Source of the DNA: Paramecium tetraurelia | Lineage: Eukaryota > Ciliophora > Oligohymenophorea > Peniculida > Parameciidae | DNA length: 64,000 nucleotides | Direction of reading: 5' to 3' | NCBI RefSeq assembly: GCF_000165425.1 | Contig: NW_001799067.1 | Location: 130,867-194,866 of the forward strand | Shown: one piece after another, positions 63,032 to 64,000 of the stretch | How positions within the stretch are numbered: position 1 is the stretch's first letter | How the letters are laid out: each line of letters begins with the position of its first letter | Notes under the pieces: model-generated | Told to the model about the DNA's origin: nothing | Seen by the model: the letters and a program-made list of their open reading frames with translations, nothing else | Database searches by the model: none | Position numbers and translations under genes: made by a program

Positions 63032-64000
63032 TCATTTTCTGAGTCTTCTCCTAAGACTCCTATCAAGTTCTGACTTAACTTTCTTTAATTAATGATTCTA
63101 AGGAATGAAAGAATTAACTCTTGCAAGCTTTTTCTCTTTTTCTTTTTCATTCTTCTCCAATTTCTAATTTATCAATTCATTATTATTGATTAATTAAACC
63201 ATAATGTTTATAAATGTTATAGTTAAACCACTGCATGAATAAAATATTTTGCTGATTTTTTTATTTAATCCAAACAATTTTAATCTTCTCAACAACATTA
63301 CAATTCTAAGTGATGTTACTATAAAATTAAGCTGTTTAATTCTTCTTTTCTACCTACTATTAATTAAACTGTTAGCACATTATACTGCGATTGTATCTTC
63401 AAAAATCAATTTATCTGGTATCTCCTTTATCTCATTGACTAATTCCATTTCCTTATCATAAATGATCTTATAATCAAAGAATGATTTTAGTAATTTTAAC
63501 AGTGCCTTTGCTAGTGAAAAAGAGTCTTTATACCCTTTTATGGTTGATTTTGCTTTCAAAGATACGATTTCACTATTTAGATAACGACATTTCTTACTTC
63601 AGAACACCAATATTAATACCCCAAATGATGTGATCCATTATATAATAGAAGAAATTGCATATATGCATAATGGAGGCGGTGATTTTATAGTACTTTGGTT
63701 TATTTTTAGAATGAATGTTGCTTAAGCATCTGATTGAATCAAAAAACTTTAGAAATTTAAATATCTTTCTTCCGTTTTTCATTGACTCTCGAATACGAGA
63801 AGCTATTTTTTAGAAAACATATCAGATGATGCTGCTTGAATTTCAGGAATATTCGAAAATTTAATACAAGCTTCGTATAAATCTGCTAAATACTAAATCA
63901 AACAACAAATCTTATCTCTCCCTTTTGTAGTTTGCATAAATAAGGAAACTATTGAAACCTTATCTAATTAGTTATAAGATCACTACTTTTCTTGCAACAT
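63032..64000 (-). CDS. PEX11: Peroxisomal membrane protein PEX11 (5' end beyond window; frame broken in a homopolymer)
   Basis: Minus strand, stop TGA 63034..63032. The visible N-terminal part reads FMQTTKGRDKICCLIQYLAD, the conserved 'TxGRDKI.R..QY' start of PEX11. It is preceded by a possible 23-nt intron (GTAGTGATC...AATTAG), so the true start is just off the window edge. FSNIPEIQAASSDMFSKK is followed, one base out of frame, by ASRIRESMKNGRKIFKFLKF (the 'S.GRK.FRFLKF' motif) and FFYYIMDHIIWGINIGVL. A 25-nt intron (GTAAGAAAT...AAATAG) leads to the rest (EIVSLKAKSTIKGYKDSFSL) and a basic C-terminus. PEX11 tubulates peroxisome membranes before fission. The frame break at 63806-63811 (6 T on plus strand) is probably a one-base homopolymer error or a disabled allele. 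Confidence 0.75.

Overview
The window looks like macronuclear DNA of a ciliate, most likely Paramecium or a close relative. Long reading frames appear only when TAA and TAG are read as glutamine and TGA is the sole stop. The genes carry very short introns (22-32 nt, nearly all GTA...AG). DNA is AT-rich, exons are slightly richer in G+C than the gaps, and intergenic distances are tens to hundreds of bases. Protein families are typical of ciliates: CDPK, a P4-ATPase/guanylyl cyclase fusion, TTLL, giant DUF4215 cysteine-rich proteins, CLK, SNX and PEX11. No telomeric repeats, rRNA, tRNA, CRISPR array or mobile element was recognised. All gene models were read by eye; short genes and gene ends are the least certain parts.

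Layout. 1-22.5 kb is a nearly unbroken minus-strand block: a partial gene (1-213), a CABIN1/HIR3-like TPR protein (1480-5923), a P4-ATPase/guanylyl cyclase fusion (5967-13947) and a giant DUF4215 repeat membrane protein (14054-22497). A small plus-strand gene sits at 766-1011. 22.5-25.3 kb lacks an intact gene and holds what looks like the relic of a larger gene. 25.3-33.9 kb has a myristoylatable CDPK, a 34-residue membrane micropeptide, a PNUTS-like PP1/RNA polymerase II regulator, an aquaporin-family channel, a CLK/LAMMER kinase and a sorting nexin. 33.9-46.5 kb holds several unrecognised ciliate proteins, some in extremely tight divergent pairs, a TTLL enzyme with an apparent signal peptide, and an IQ/coiled-coil frame followed by an ankyrin frame. 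46.6-64 kb has a Cys-rich membrane protein, a large unknown protein, a glutaminyl-peptide cyclotransferase, a B-box/WD40 protein, an AMPK/MARK-like kinase, a SPRY protein, small unknowns, and PEX11 running off the right edge.

How genes relate. This is ordinary eukaryotic gene order, not operons. Signalling is well represented (cGMP synthesis, calcium-dependent and other kinases, PP1 targeting). The most interesting items are the cyclase fusion with an apparently degenerate ATPase P-domain, the roughly 23-copy DUF4215 array, the secreted-looking TTLL, the gene relic at 23.5-24.5 kb, and two places where a single base in a homopolymer breaks an otherwise convincing protein (T6 at 45710-45715 and T6 on the plus strand at 63806-63811). 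No convincing new multi-gene system was identified.
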